Below are positions 17,976 through 24,629 of a stretch of 64,000 nucleotides of DNA, one piece after another. The position numbers and the translations under genes were made by a program. Position 1 is the first letter of the stretch. Each line of letters starts with the position of its first letter. The stretch covers positions 2,542,001-2,606,000 of the forward strand of contig NZ_JAPEMU010000001.1 in the NCBI RefSeq assembly GCF_026342405.1. Direction: 5' to 3'. This stretch comes from Kitasatospora sp. NBC_00240 (GTDB lineage Bacteria; Actinomycetota; Actinomycetes; Streptomycetales; Streptomycetaceae). Below the pieces are notes generated by a model. That model was not told where the DNA came from, did no database searches, and saw only the letters and a program-made list of their open reading frames with translations.

Positions 17976-18295
17976 TGGACGCGGCTCAGATTTCGAACGT
18001 CGCCGGCTCGGCCCTGATCGCGGCGACCGCGACCGTGGCGGCGACGGTGTACCACGTGAAGGCCCGCTGGTGGCAGTCCGCATGGGGCCGGAACGTCATG
18101 TGCTTCACCGTGGCGGTCGGACTGCTCGGCCTGTACACCGTGGTGGTCACCCTGGTGTGGCCATCCGGGCCGGTGACGTCCGTCCTGCGGGTGGCCCGGG
18201 CCATCCTGCTCGTGGCGCTGGCCGGTCTGATGGTGCAGCGCACTCGGCTGGTCATCGCCGCTCAGCGGAAGGACCCTGGGCCCCCGCCCGGATGA
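17975..18295 (+). CDS. three-pass membrane protein of the lysis cluster
   Basis: A 106-residue protein starting at the A shared with the upstream TGA, with GGAGG before it. It has three hydrophobic segments, near residues 5-25, 42-62 and 72-90, separated by a basic loop (HVKARWWQSAWGRN). Such proteins are frequent in actinophage lysis modules and may be holin or holin-regulating. It is the last gene before a strong terminator, so it ends the late transcription unit. Confidence 0.65.
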   Translation: MDAAQISNVAGSALIAATATVAATVYHVKARWWQSAWGRNVMCFTVAVGLLGLYTVVVTLVWPSGPVTSVLRVARAILLVALAGLMVQRTRLVIAAQRKDPGPPPG

Positions 18296-18307
18296 GCAGG
18301 CAACAGC

Positions 18308-18347
18308 ACGCCCCCGTCTGGCCTTCGGGCCGGGCGGGGGCGTTCTT
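18308..18347 (+). terminator. strong intrinsic terminator ending the late phage operon
   Basis: A 16-bp stem (18308-18323 with 18328-18343, including two G-U pairs) closed by a TTCG tetraloop, followed by TTCTT. It begins 12 bp after the last lysis-region stop. Confidence 0.9.
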
Positions 18348-18387
18348 GCCATGCCCAGGGCAGGCGAAACCAGCTCTCACCTGCATC

Positions 18388-18416
18388 TTCGCGTATCCCT
18401 CGTCGGTGGCTAGAGT
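18388..18416 (+). promoter_or_regulatory. candidate promoter of the toxin-antitoxin-chaperone operon
   Basis: TTCGCG (18388-18393) and TAGAGT (18411-18416) are separated by 17 bp, fitting the actinomycete housekeeping-type pattern. It lies just after the late terminator and before the three-gene operon. Confidence 0.45.
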
Positions 18417-18475
18417 GGTCCATCTCACACGGCCGCCCCGGCGCCCGAATGGTTACATCTCGGCACGCGGCTGCT

Positions 18476-18919
18476 ATGAAGGCCCAAGAGGGGGGTACAG
18501 TCATAACTGAACTAGAGCGTGACGACTGCCCGGACTGTGGACGCATCTACTACGAGCAGGGGGTCCATCACATGATCGAAGCCGCCAGGTGTCGGGACGG
18601 CTGCCTGGCAGATCAGTGGCTGGCCAAGCTCGAAGGCTCCCGCAAGCGGCAGGACCGTGAGGCTCTCGCGGTCATCATCATGGTGTTCGAGGACTACGCC
18701 CACCGCGACTCCCTCGACTTTCCGCGAGAGATTAACGACTTGCGCGACGGGATCCGGGAGATCAAGGCCGGGAGTCACCGGTTCCCCTTCTTCCACCCCC
18801 GGGACGGCTCCACGTTCGCATCCCGCCTCACGCACGGATTCCCCAAGCGGCAGCGGTTCACCGAGCGGCAGAACATCGACAAGGCCATCTGGGTCCGAAG
18901 GGAGGACCTCGCATCATGA
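18476..18919 (+). CDS. RelE/HigB-like toxin of a toxin-antitoxin-chaperone module
   Basis: The C-terminal half has the HigB/Gp49-type ribonuclease-toxin pattern: LRDGIREIKAGSHRFPFF, a loop, then LTHGFPKRQRFTERQNIDKA. Family members cut mRNA at the ribosome. The start is uncertain: ATG 18449 and 18476 lack good ribosome sites, and ATG 18572 is preceded by CAGGGGG. The longer form adds CPDCG...CRDGC, possibly a zinc knuckle. The toxin gene comes first and its stop overlaps the antitoxin ATG by ATGA, the order of HigBA modules. Codon usage is less GC-rich than in the structural genes, as expected of mobile cargo. Confidence 0.65.
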   Translation: MKAQEGGTVITELERDDCPDCGRIYYEQGVHHMIEAARCRDGCLADQWLAKLEGSRKRQDREALAVIIMVFEDYAHRDSLDFPREINDLRDGIREIKAGSHRFPFFHPRDGSTFASRLTHGFPKRQRFTERQNIDKAIWVRREDLAS

Positions 18920-19452
18920 GCACTCTCTACGAGCGGTTCGCGCGTACGGACGACGGCCCCCGCTTCCTTGCCGTCGCCCGGTTGAAGCGGGAAGTATTGC
19001 GTGCACTCAATGTTGCCCTCCGCGAGTCCGGGGTAAGTCAGAACGAGCTGGCCGCCCGCCTGAAGATCCGCAAGTCCGGCGTGAGCCAAGCCTTGCGCGG
19101 CGACGGGAACCTACAGGTCAAGACCGTTGCGGAATACCTCGAAGCCCTGGGCTTCGAGCTGGACGTGCGTCTCGTTCGGGCAGGTGAACCGCGCCGGGCA
19201 TTGACCGAGGGTCGTGACGTCGTGCCAGCATTTCCTCGCGTTCCGGCGAAGGCTGCACCCAGCGATGTGCGAACTGACATCGCGGTGATCCCTGGCAGCA
19301 CTGATCTGCTGGTCAATGTGACTACTTGGCGTGACGTGGGTGACCGCGGGACCATGCACTTCCGCGGAACCGCCCATTCGGTGCGTCGGCCTGCCACCTT
19401 CACTCCGATGGACGGCTCAGTCAAGATCAAGCCGATTGCGAGCCAATCATAA
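18916..19452 (+). CDS. HigA-like XRE antitoxin with long C-terminal extension
   Basis: A 178-residue protein. Residues about 35-85 form a helix-turn-helix (SQNELAARLKIRKSGVSQAL, then GDGNLQVKTVAEYLEALGFE), the DNA-binding and self-regulating part of HigA antitoxins. Simple antitoxins end soon after this domain, but here about 90 more residues follow, with LLVNVTTWRDVG and TMHFRGTAHSV. In chaperone-dependent modules such an extension makes the antitoxin need its chaperone (the chaperone addiction region). The gene overlaps the toxin by 4 bp and the chaperone start by 1 bp. Confidence 0.75.
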   Translation: MSTLYERFARTDDGPRFLAVARLKREVLRALNVALRESGVSQNELAARLKIRKSGVSQALRGDGNLQVKTVAEYLEALGFELDVRLVRAGEPRRALTEGRDVVPAFPRVPAKAAPSDVRTDIAVIPGSTDLLVNVTTWRDVGDRGTMHFRGTAHSVRRPATFTPMDGSVKIKPIASQS

Positions 19453-19889
19453 TGCTGAGGACCTTTGAGGGTGGCTCTGCGGGGCTGAAGGACTTCCTTG
19501 GGAGGGTGAATCTTCGGGTCGTTGAGACGCACGAGCTTGCGGCCAAGCGGATTACAGCGGATCAGCCTGGCCAGTTCCGGGTGTCGATCGAGCCAGGCCT
19601 CTCTCTGGCCGACGGCTGCGTCAACTACAAGGTGGCCCTGACCTGCGACATTCTCACGGCTGAGGATGTTTTGGTGGCTCAACTCAACGCGATTGTGGTT
19701 GGCCAGTACGGTATCGAGCAGGGCCAGGAAATCCCCGAGAGCGTTTTCCACGAGTTCGGCCCCATCGCTCTGCAGGAGATCTATGTCTACGCGCGCCAGC
19801 AGGTATATGACCTCGCGCTGCGTATCGGTTTGACCGGCTTCGTGCTCAACGACATCGGCCAAGAGCTCGCAGCCATCGCAGCGACCTAG
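19452..19889 (+). CDS. SecB-like chaperone of the toxin-antitoxin module
   Basis: A 145-residue protein whose ATG overlaps the antitoxin TAA. It shows the SecB outline: alternating strands (GQFRVSIEPGLSL, NYKVALTCDIL, DVLVAQLNAIVVGQYGI), then FGPIALQEIYVYARQQVYDLALRIGL and a short VLNDIG end. Gram-positive actinomycetes have no SecB export system, and SecB-like proteins there occur mainly with HigBA-type pairs (known from the Mycobacterium tuberculosis Rv1955-Rv1957 locus). Its job would be to bind the unfolded antitoxin tail and allow toxin inhibition. The assignment combines weak sequence pattern with strong gene context. Confidence 0.65.
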   Translation: MLRTFEGGSAGLKDFLGRVNLRVVETHELAAKRITADQPGQFRVSIEPGLSLADGCVNYKVALTCDILTAEDVLVAQLNAIVVGQYGIEQGQEIPESVFHEFGPIALQEIYVYARQQVYDLALRIGLTGFVLNDIGQELAAIAAT

Positions 19890-19904
19890 CCCTGGAGACC
19901 GACC

Positions 19905-19935
19905 GCCCCGCCCCCTCCGGGAGGGCGGGGCTTCG
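19905..19935 (+). terminator. probable terminator after the chaperone gene
   Basis: GCCCCGCC (19905-19912) pairs with GGCGGGGC (19924-19931), and CTTCG follows. It lies 16 bp after the chaperone stop; there is no long T-run. Confidence 0.55.
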
Positions 19936-19972
19936 CCGTGCTGTCGGGCGCCGCCTGGCGCATGATGCGTCC

Positions 19973-20383
19973 ATGAGCCACCCCCGCGCCCGCGTGACCT
20001 TGCCCGACGGCCAAGAGCTGGGCGTCCTGGTGCTGGCCCGGGAGCGGGCCGAGGACGGCGTCTGGTGGTACTCCCTGCGGCTGGTCCTCCCGGGCGGCCG
20101 CGAGGTGGATTTCCGGGCGTCGCCGCCGGCAGTCCAGCCGATCCCCGGCGAGGACTACAGCACCCTGCCGGGCCCGGCGGCGACCTCCTCCGCGTGGCTG
20201 CTGACGGAGATGCGGCGGGCCAGGGAGCCGGTGCGGTTGCTGCACCGGGCGGACTGCTGGCTGGCGCCGGCCGGGAGCAGGCCGGTGTCGGGCGACGAGT
20301 ACCGGGCCCTGGTCGCAGCCGGCGCCCGAGCGTGCGACGCGTGCCTGCCGGATCGACCCGAGACCTGGGACGGGCAGTCGTAG
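19973..20383 (+). CDS. DUF6233 family protein
   Basis: A 136-residue protein with the layout of the Streptomyces-associated DUF6233 family: VTLPDGQELGVLVLARERAEDGVWWYS, PIPGEDYSTLPG, TSSAWLLTEM, then LLHRADC and ACDACLPD near the end. The last elements (H, C, C-x-x-C) may form a metal site. The family is common in Streptomyces chromosomes and mobile elements and has no known function. It faces the next gene convergently with only 12 bp between stops. Confidence 0.8.
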   Translation: MSHPRARVTLPDGQELGVLVLARERAEDGVWWYSLRLVLPGGREVDFRASPPAVQPIPGEDYSTLPGPAATSSAWLLTEMRRAREPVRLLHRADCWLAPAGSRPVSGDEYRALVAAGARACDACLPDRPETWDGQS

Positions 20384-20395
20384 CCGTGCCCGCGG

Positions 20396-20713
20396 TCAGG
20401 CGTCGACGGCCCGCGCGGCGTCCTTCAGTGCCTGCTCCGTCACCGGGTGACAGCCTTCGGCGAGTGCCTGCTGCATGGTGGGGTGCTGCCGGACCGCGGT
20501 GGCCGCAGCAGCCGCGGCGGCGCGCAGGGCGAGGTGCCGCTCGCTGATCTCCGCCGGCCAGGTCTGCCGCTCCACGATCTGCTCCGGGTCCGGGTACTCC
20601 AGCCGGCGGGCGGCCTCCGTCTCGGAGACGTACACGTCCAGCTCGGCGCGCGCCGCATCCAGGACACACTGGAGGGCGATCAGGTCATCGGGCACAGGCA
20701 GAGCATCAGGCAT
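20396..20713 (-). CDS. small helical actinomycete protein, function unknown
   Basis: A 105-residue protein made of helices, with PDDLIALQCVLDAARAEL near the start, a conserved-looking middle (QTWPAEISERHLALRAAA) and TEQALKDAARAV at the end. It resembles unnamed small proteins found in Streptomyces accessory regions. It runs opposite to the DUF6233 gene and in the same direction as the flavoprotein upstream, so the two minus genes may share a transcript. No function can be given. Confidence 0.6.
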   Translation of the reverse strand: MPDALPVPDDLIALQCVLDAARAELDVYVSETEAARRLEYPDPEQIVERQTWPAEISERHLALRAAAAAAATAVRQHPTMQQALAEGCHPVTEQALKDAARAVDA

Positions 20714-20770
20714 GGCGTGATCGTAGGCGCCGACACTGACAGATCAGCGCAGGCCAACGTCCGCGCCGGC

Positions 20771-21310
20771 TCACTTCCGCACGGCAGGCAAGGCGTCCAG
20801 TGCCGCGCCCCACGGGTACACCTTCGGGTTGCCCTGCCCGGGGGCGTTCGGCACAAAGCCGCCCTCCCCGAGCAGCACCCGCACGCCGGCACCCCTTAGT
20901 GTCTCCACGCTCCGGCCGAACTGCGGGTGCGCAGTCAACGCCATGTTCGTGCACGGCATCACCAACAAGGGGAGGCCCTTCCCGATCGCCTCCGCCGCAT
21001 AGCCGATCACCCACGACGTCGTGATCCCCAACGCCAGGCAGTTCACGCTGTTCAAAGTCGCTGGCGCCAACAGCACGACGTCCGCAGGCGGCAGCACATC
21101 TGGCTGCCCCGGACGGCGATACCGTGTCTTCACCGGATGCCCCGTCAGCTCCTCCAGACCCGCCATCTCCTCACCCAGCCACTCCGCGGCGGTCGGAGTC
21201 AGCCCCAGCACCACATCCCAGCCCCGCCCCTGAGCCTCACCGATCACCCGGCGGGCATCCAGGACGGGCGGAGCGGCACAGCCCAGCAGGTACAACACAC
21301 GGTCAGCCAT
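20771..21310 (-). CDS. flavoprotein (FMN-binding decarboxylase-like fold)
   Basis: A 179-residue protein of the flavoprotein family that includes phosphopantothenoylcysteine decarboxylase. Visible are the N-terminal Rossmann-like VLYLLGCAAPPV, the stretch VVLGLTPTAAEW, the flavin-contact motif DVVLLAPATLNSVNCLALGI, and LLVMPCTNMAL near the end. The ATG at 21310 is chosen; upstream in-frame ATGs are in the divergent regulator's leader. The gene is divergent from an XRE-TPR regulator with about 60 bp between starts, so that regulator probably controls it. Substrate is unknown. Confidence 0.75.
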   Translation of the reverse strand: MADRVLYLLGCAAPPVLDARRVIGEAQGRGWDVVLGLTPTAAEWLGEEMAGLEELTGHPVKTRYRRPGQPDVLPPADVVLLAPATLNSVNCLALGITTSWVIGYAAEAIGKGLPLLVMPCTNMALTAHPQFGRSVETLRGAGVRVLLGEGGFVPNAPGQGNPKVYPWGAALDALPAVRK

Positions 21311-21369
21311 GACGCCCATGCAACAGGGCGGCACGACCGACTCGCAAGGCGACCCAAGGAGAACACCAG

Positions 21370-22548
21370 GTGACGACACCCACCGAGGGCGACCGCATCG
21401 CCCAGACCCGCAAGCTGCGGCACCTCACCCAGCAGGGCCTCGCCAGGGCGTCCGGCGTCAGCGTCAGCCACCTCGCGCAAATCGAGCAAGGCCGCCGACC
21501 CGCCAGCCCGACAGTCCTTGCTGCCCTCGCCCGGGCCCTGTCCGTCCCCGTCGCAGACCTCACCGGCCAGCCCTACCTGCAGGAGCTGCGACGCGACCAC
21601 CTCGACGGCCTCATCCAGCCCCTGCGGGAAGCCCTCGACATCTACGACCTCGGAGCCGACCCCGACGTCGCACCGCGCCCGGTACAGGCCCTGGAAGCGC
21701 ACGCCGACCGGCTGTGCCGCCTCGTCCGCGCCTCGGACCTGCGCACCGTCTCCGCGGAGTTGCCGGCCGCGATCGTCGAGACGACCACCGCCGCGCACAC
21801 CGGGGGCGAACGCCGAGTGTGGCAGGCCCTCGCGAGCCTGTATCGCAGCGCCTACGACGTGGCCTCGAAACTCGGCTTCTACGACCTGGCGTCCATCGCC
21901 CTCGACCGGACCGGCTGGGCTGCTGAGCGCGCATCCGACGCCCACCTCGCGGCCGTCCGCCAGTACAACCGGGCCCTCACCTACCTGCGCGCCGGCGACT
22001 ACCGGACCGGCATGCGAATCGCCGACATCGCCCGCCGCACCGTCGCGCAGGCCGACCCCGGACCGAGCCGCGACGCCGTCACCGGCCAGGTCCACCTGGC
22101 GTCTGCTGTCCTCGCAGCCCGCGCCCAGGACCGCGACACCGTCGCCGGCCACATCGCCGAGGCCGACCGGATCGCCGCCTCCACCGGCGAGATCCCGCAG
22201 GAGCTCTGGCTCAGCTTTGGGCCGACGAACGTGGCGGTGCATCACGTCTCTGTCCTCATCGACCAGACCCGGTACGCCGAGGCTCTCGACCTCGCCCGCG
22301 GGATCCACGCCCCCGCGGAATGGCCAGCGTCTCGGGCCGCCCACCACCATGCCGAAGTCGCCCGCGCGCAGCTGTGGATGGGCACCACGGACAGCGCGTT
22401 CCGGCGTCTCCTGCTGGCCCGCCATCTGGCGCCGCAGCAGACCAGGCTCAGCCCTGTCGTACGAGAGACGATCGTCGGCGTGGTCCGAGCCGGCCGCGCA
22501 GGCAACGAGGACGTTGCCTCATACGCGAAGTGGGTGGGCGTTGTCTAG
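21370..22548 (+). CDS. XRE-family regulator with TPR-like sensor domain
   Basis: A 392-residue protein from GTG 21370 with AAGGAG upstream. Residues about 8-65 are an XRE helix-turn-helix (QTRKLRHLTQQGLARASGV, HLAQIEQGRR). The rest is all-helical with TPR-like periodicity (RAVRQYNRAL-type helices, VRQYNRALTYLRAGDYRTG, SFGPTNVAVHHVSVLID, HHHAEVARAQLWMG). This is the design of large Streptomyces XRE regulators whose helical part binds a peptide, metabolite or partner protein. It is divergent from a flavoprotein gene and followed by a perfect palindrome. Confidence 0.85.
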   Translation: MTTPTEGDRIAQTRKLRHLTQQGLARASGVSVSHLAQIEQGRRPASPTVLAALARALSVPVADLTGQPYLQELRRDHLDGLIQPLREALDIYDLGADPDVAPRPVQALEAHADRLCRLVRASDLRTVSAELPAAIVETTTAAHTGGERRVWQALASLYRSAYDVASKLGFYDLASIALDRTGWAAERASDAHLAAVRQYNRALTYLRAGDYRTGMRIADIARRTVAQADPGPSRDAVTGQVHLASAVLAARAQDRDTVAGHIAEADRIAASTGEIPQELWLSFGPTNVAVHHVSVLIDQTRYAEALDLARGIHAPAEWPASRAAHHHAEVARAQLWMGTTDSAFRRLLLARHLAPQQTRLSPVVRETIVGVVRAGRAGNEDVASYAKWVGVV

Positions 22549-22556
22549 CCCTTCAG

Positions 22557-22576
22557 CTATCCCAGTTTTGGGATAG
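22557..22576. repeat. perfect inverted repeat between regulator and downstream gene
   Basis: CTATCCCA-GTTT-TGGGATAG: two 8-bp arms with a 4-bp centre, starting 8 bp after the regulator stop. No T-run follows, so an operator is at least as likely as a terminator. Confidence 0.75.
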
Positions 22577-22635
22577 TTAGCCCCCGTGATCCACGCCAGG
22601 CTGGTCCGACAGCCAGCCAGGCGAGGAGGATCATC

Positions 22636-23241
22636 GTGGATCAGCTCATGCGCGGCGCACCCCCGTGGATGCCACCGGACGACACCGTCTCAGCGGTAGC
22701 CGCCGGCGAGCACTGGGACGCCGTCGTGACACCGCAGCAGGCCGGCCTCGCCGCACTCTCCCTCCTCGACGCGGACACCACGCCGCCCGGGCCCGTCCTG
22801 TGGGACACCCGGCACGAGGCCCGGCTCTACTTCCTGGTCCCCGTCGGCTCCGCAGGCGAACTCGCCGCCGCGGGATTCCGGGTGCTCGGCGCTCGCTCCT
22901 TCATCGCCGTCCCGGGCGCCACATCGGTCGGGCCACCCGGACCGCACTGGCTGGTCCCGCCCGACCCCGACCAGCCCGGCCGCCTCGTCGACGCCACCGC
23001 GCTGCACCAGGCCCTGCGCCGGGCCGCAGGCGCGTTCTGGGCCGAGTACCGGCCCCCGCAAGCCGCCCCACGGAACATCCTGATCACCGGCGCCCAGCGC
23101 CTCGGCCAGGCCTGCGTCCTCTGCGGGATCGTCACCGACCAACTGATCCCTGCCGGCCACGTGTACACGCCGACCGGTCAGGCCCCACTGGGCTGGGCTG
23201 TCGTCGCCTGTCCCGCCCACGCATCCGAGGTGACCCGATGA
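22636..23241 (+). CDS. actinomycete accessory protein with C-terminal zinc-ribbon-like cysteines
   Basis: A 201-residue protein from GTG 22636 with a GAGGAGG site. The first 140 residues form one domain (GEHWDAVVTPQQAGLAALSLL, ARLYFLVPVGSAGEL). This resembles small proteins related to primase-polymerase N-terminal folds seen in Streptomyces mobile DNA, but the relation is weak. Residues 155-200 have CVLCG...GHVYTP...CPAH, likely a metal site. It follows a palindrome and is coupled by ATGA to the next gene. Function is unknown. Confidence 0.6.
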   Translation: MDQLMRGAPPWMPPDDTVSAVAAGEHWDAVVTPQQAGLAALSLLDADTTPPGPVLWDTRHEARLYFLVPVGSAGELAAAGFRVLGARSFIAVPGATSVGPPGPHWLVPPDPDQPGRLVDATALHQALRRAAGAFWAEYRPPQAAPRNILITGAQRLGQACVLCGIVTDQLIPAGHVYTPTGQAPLGWAVVACPAHASEVTR

Positions 23242-23525
23242 CCAAAGAACCGGTGACCCTGGTGACCCTGGAGATCGAGGGCGTGGTTGAGCCCGTCGCG
23301 CTGCCGCTGTCCGAGGCACTGGCCCGGCTGTGGGACGAGCTGAAGCGGCTCCCGCTGGGTGCGAACCAGTTGGAGGCCTACCGGCACTTCCTGCGGGCCG
23401 GCGCCGAAGAGCGGGTGCGGGCCGCGTTCCTGGAGGACGGCTTGCTGCAGTTGTCGTTCGCTCTCGATGGGGAGATCCGTCTCGTCCGGGCGACGCCCGC
23501 TCGCGTGCCAGCGGCCACCGGGTGA
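23238..23525 (+). CDS. small accessory protein, function unknown
   Basis: A 95-residue protein whose ATG overlaps the upstream stop (ATGA). It begins with strands (PVTLVTLEIEGVVEPVALP) and has a helix pair, SEALARLWDELKRLPLGANQ and YRHFLRAGAEERVRAAFLE, then ends with FALDGEIRLVRATP. It looks like a compact folded protein and has normal codon usage. The gene overlaps the next short reading frame by GTGA. No family was recognised. Confidence 0.6.
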   Translation: MTKEPVTLVTLEIEGVVEPVALPLSEALARLWDELKRLPLGANQLEAYRHFLRAGAEERVRAAFLEDGLLQLSFALDGEIRLVRATPARVPAATG

Positions 23526-23746
23526 GCGAGCGCTTCGAGGTGCGCAAGGTCGCGGACGCAGGATTGGGTGGACCAGCGCAAGGCGGCGACCGCGGCATTG
23601 TCCGGCGCGGGAGATTGGGCCCCGGGGGCCCAGGTTCACCCGGCAACGGGCGGGTACGAAGCACGCCGTGTGGGACACCGATCATGATCGCCGAAGCGAA
23701 CAGCCGATCACTGACTGCCCCATTGCGGACGGAAGGATACGCATGA
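23522..23746 (+). CDS. short coupled reading frame, possibly degenerate
   Basis: A 74-codon frame that starts at GTG 23522 (overlapping the previous stop as GTGA) and ends at a TGA overlapping the next ATG (ATGA). The first residues, SERFEVRKVADAGLGGPA, look like a real protein start, but the rest is Gly/Arg-rich with little structure and includes a 17-bp palindrome at 23616-23632. It may be a frameshifted remnant of a longer gene. The coupling at both ends is the main support. Confidence 0.35.
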   Translation: MSERFEVRKVADAGLGGPAQGGDRGIVRRGRLGPGGPGSPGNGRVRSTPCGTPIMIAEANSRSLTAPLRTEGYA

Positions 23747-23928
23747 CTTCGCGCCCCGACATGGGCCTGACGCGAGGCTACTGCGTGGACTGCGGCCTCT
23801 CCGCCATGGGGAGCCTGGTGCCGCCCAAGGACGGCCGAGAGCAGGCCGTAGAGGGCCACGAGGGCTGCCCTGCTAGTCGTCCCGAAAAAGGCGATCCAAC
23901 GGCACCTCTAAGGCCGCGGCCAGCTTGA
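23743..23928 (+). CDS. short protein with CxxC motif
   Basis: A 61-residue frame with GGAAGG before ATG. It has the motif GYCVDCGLSAMG and a second Cys near the end (EGCPASR), a pattern seen in small Streptomyces proteins of unknown role. The last 56 bp overlap the convergent XRE gene on the other strand, which lowers confidence in the C-terminal part. Confidence 0.45.
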   Translation: MTSRPDMGLTRGYCVDCGLSAMGSLVPPKDGREQAVEGHEGCPASRPEKGDPTAPLRPRPA

Positions 23929-24109
23929 TGCACACGTCAATGGACGCGGCATGTGAGCCCGTCTCGGCTCTGTACATCGTGTGCCGGCTGATGTCGGCCA
24001 GGTGGGCCAGGGACAACTGGCTGAGGCCCCGAGCCGTACGGAGGTCGCGGATGCGGCGTCCGACCTGGCGTCGGAGGTCTAGCACCCATGCGGGCTCGTC
24101 AGGAGGCAC
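23873..24109 (-). CDS. small XRE-family repressor-like protein
   Basis: A 78-residue protein, almost entirely one helix-turn-helix: IRDLRTARGLSQLSLAHLAD, ISRHTMYRAETG, then CIKLAAALEVPLDRLF. It starts at GTG 24109. Single-domain XRE proteins near prophage ends usually act as repressors of early genes or of neighbouring cargo. The AT-richer region upstream carries three TTCGAAC/GTTCGAA elements that could be its operators; that link is inference. Confidence 0.7.
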   Translation of the reverse strand: MPPDEPAWVLDLRRQVGRRIRDLRTARGLSQLSLAHLADISRHTMYRAETGSHAASIDVCIKLAAALEVPLDRLFRDD

Positions 24110-24425
24110 ATCTCGCTACGCTGCCGCGATCAAGATCTGAAGTCAGCCTCAGATATGCAGCAGGTGTCGAGACAGATCATGCGGGTATGCCAGATTCATT
24201 CCAAACTGACCATCGTCAACATTCGAACGTATTGTAACGGTTCGAAATGTCGGTAGCTCTAGAGATGGGCCGTATGCCACCGTAAGCAGCACCAATCGCT
24301 TCCGGTCATGGCCCACGTCGCAATTCGAACACCGGCTCAAACAGCCACCAAGCGCGGCCCCCTCCCGCGCCCCGGCCGGATAGCGCAACCCCGCCGAGGA
24401 CCACCAGGCGCACAGGACGACGAAC
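24110..24425. promoter_or_regulatory. non-coding control region with three TTCGAA elements
   Basis: This 316-bp stretch has no convincing gene and is visibly less GC-rich than its surroundings (24125-24300). It contains TTCGAAC at 24222-24228, GTTCGAA at 24240-24246 (an inverted pair with an 11-bp centre) and TTCGAAC again at 24324-24330. It lies upstream of the small XRE gene (minus) and of a short plus-strand gene. Confidence 0.45.
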
Positions 24426-24629
24426 GTGAGCACCCCGCCCGAACCGCACCCTTCTACCGCCGACCGCATGCGCGTCAGGCTCGCCAAGGCACGCCTGCGG
24501 GACCTACGCGCAATGGACCTCAGCAACCCTCAGCCCGCCGATCTGATGCTGGCGGTCAACCGCCTGGCGGGCGCGCTTGAAGACATGATCGGCCTCGCGA
24601 CTCAGGACTGGCCTGGGAACCGCAACTGA
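24426..24629 (+). CDS. short helical protein at the prophage right end
   Basis: A 67-residue protein from GTG 24426 with an AGGACG site. It is helical, with DRMRVRLAKARLRDLRAM and LMLAVNRLAGALEDMIGLATQ, and resembles short unnamed proteins of Streptomyces mobile DNA. It is the last prophage gene before the inferred attachment junction and overlaps, on the other strand, the foreign tail of the interrupted host gene. Confidence 0.5.
   Translation: MSTPPEPHPSTADRMRVRLAKARLRDLRAMDLSNPQPADLMLAVNRLAGALEDMIGLATQDWPGNRN

Noticed and set aside
24149..24526. 125-codon minus-strand frame in the AT-richer region before the prophage end
   Set aside because: Arg/Cys-rich composition with no ribosome site; it overlaps a better plus-strand small gene and likely regulatory DNA.
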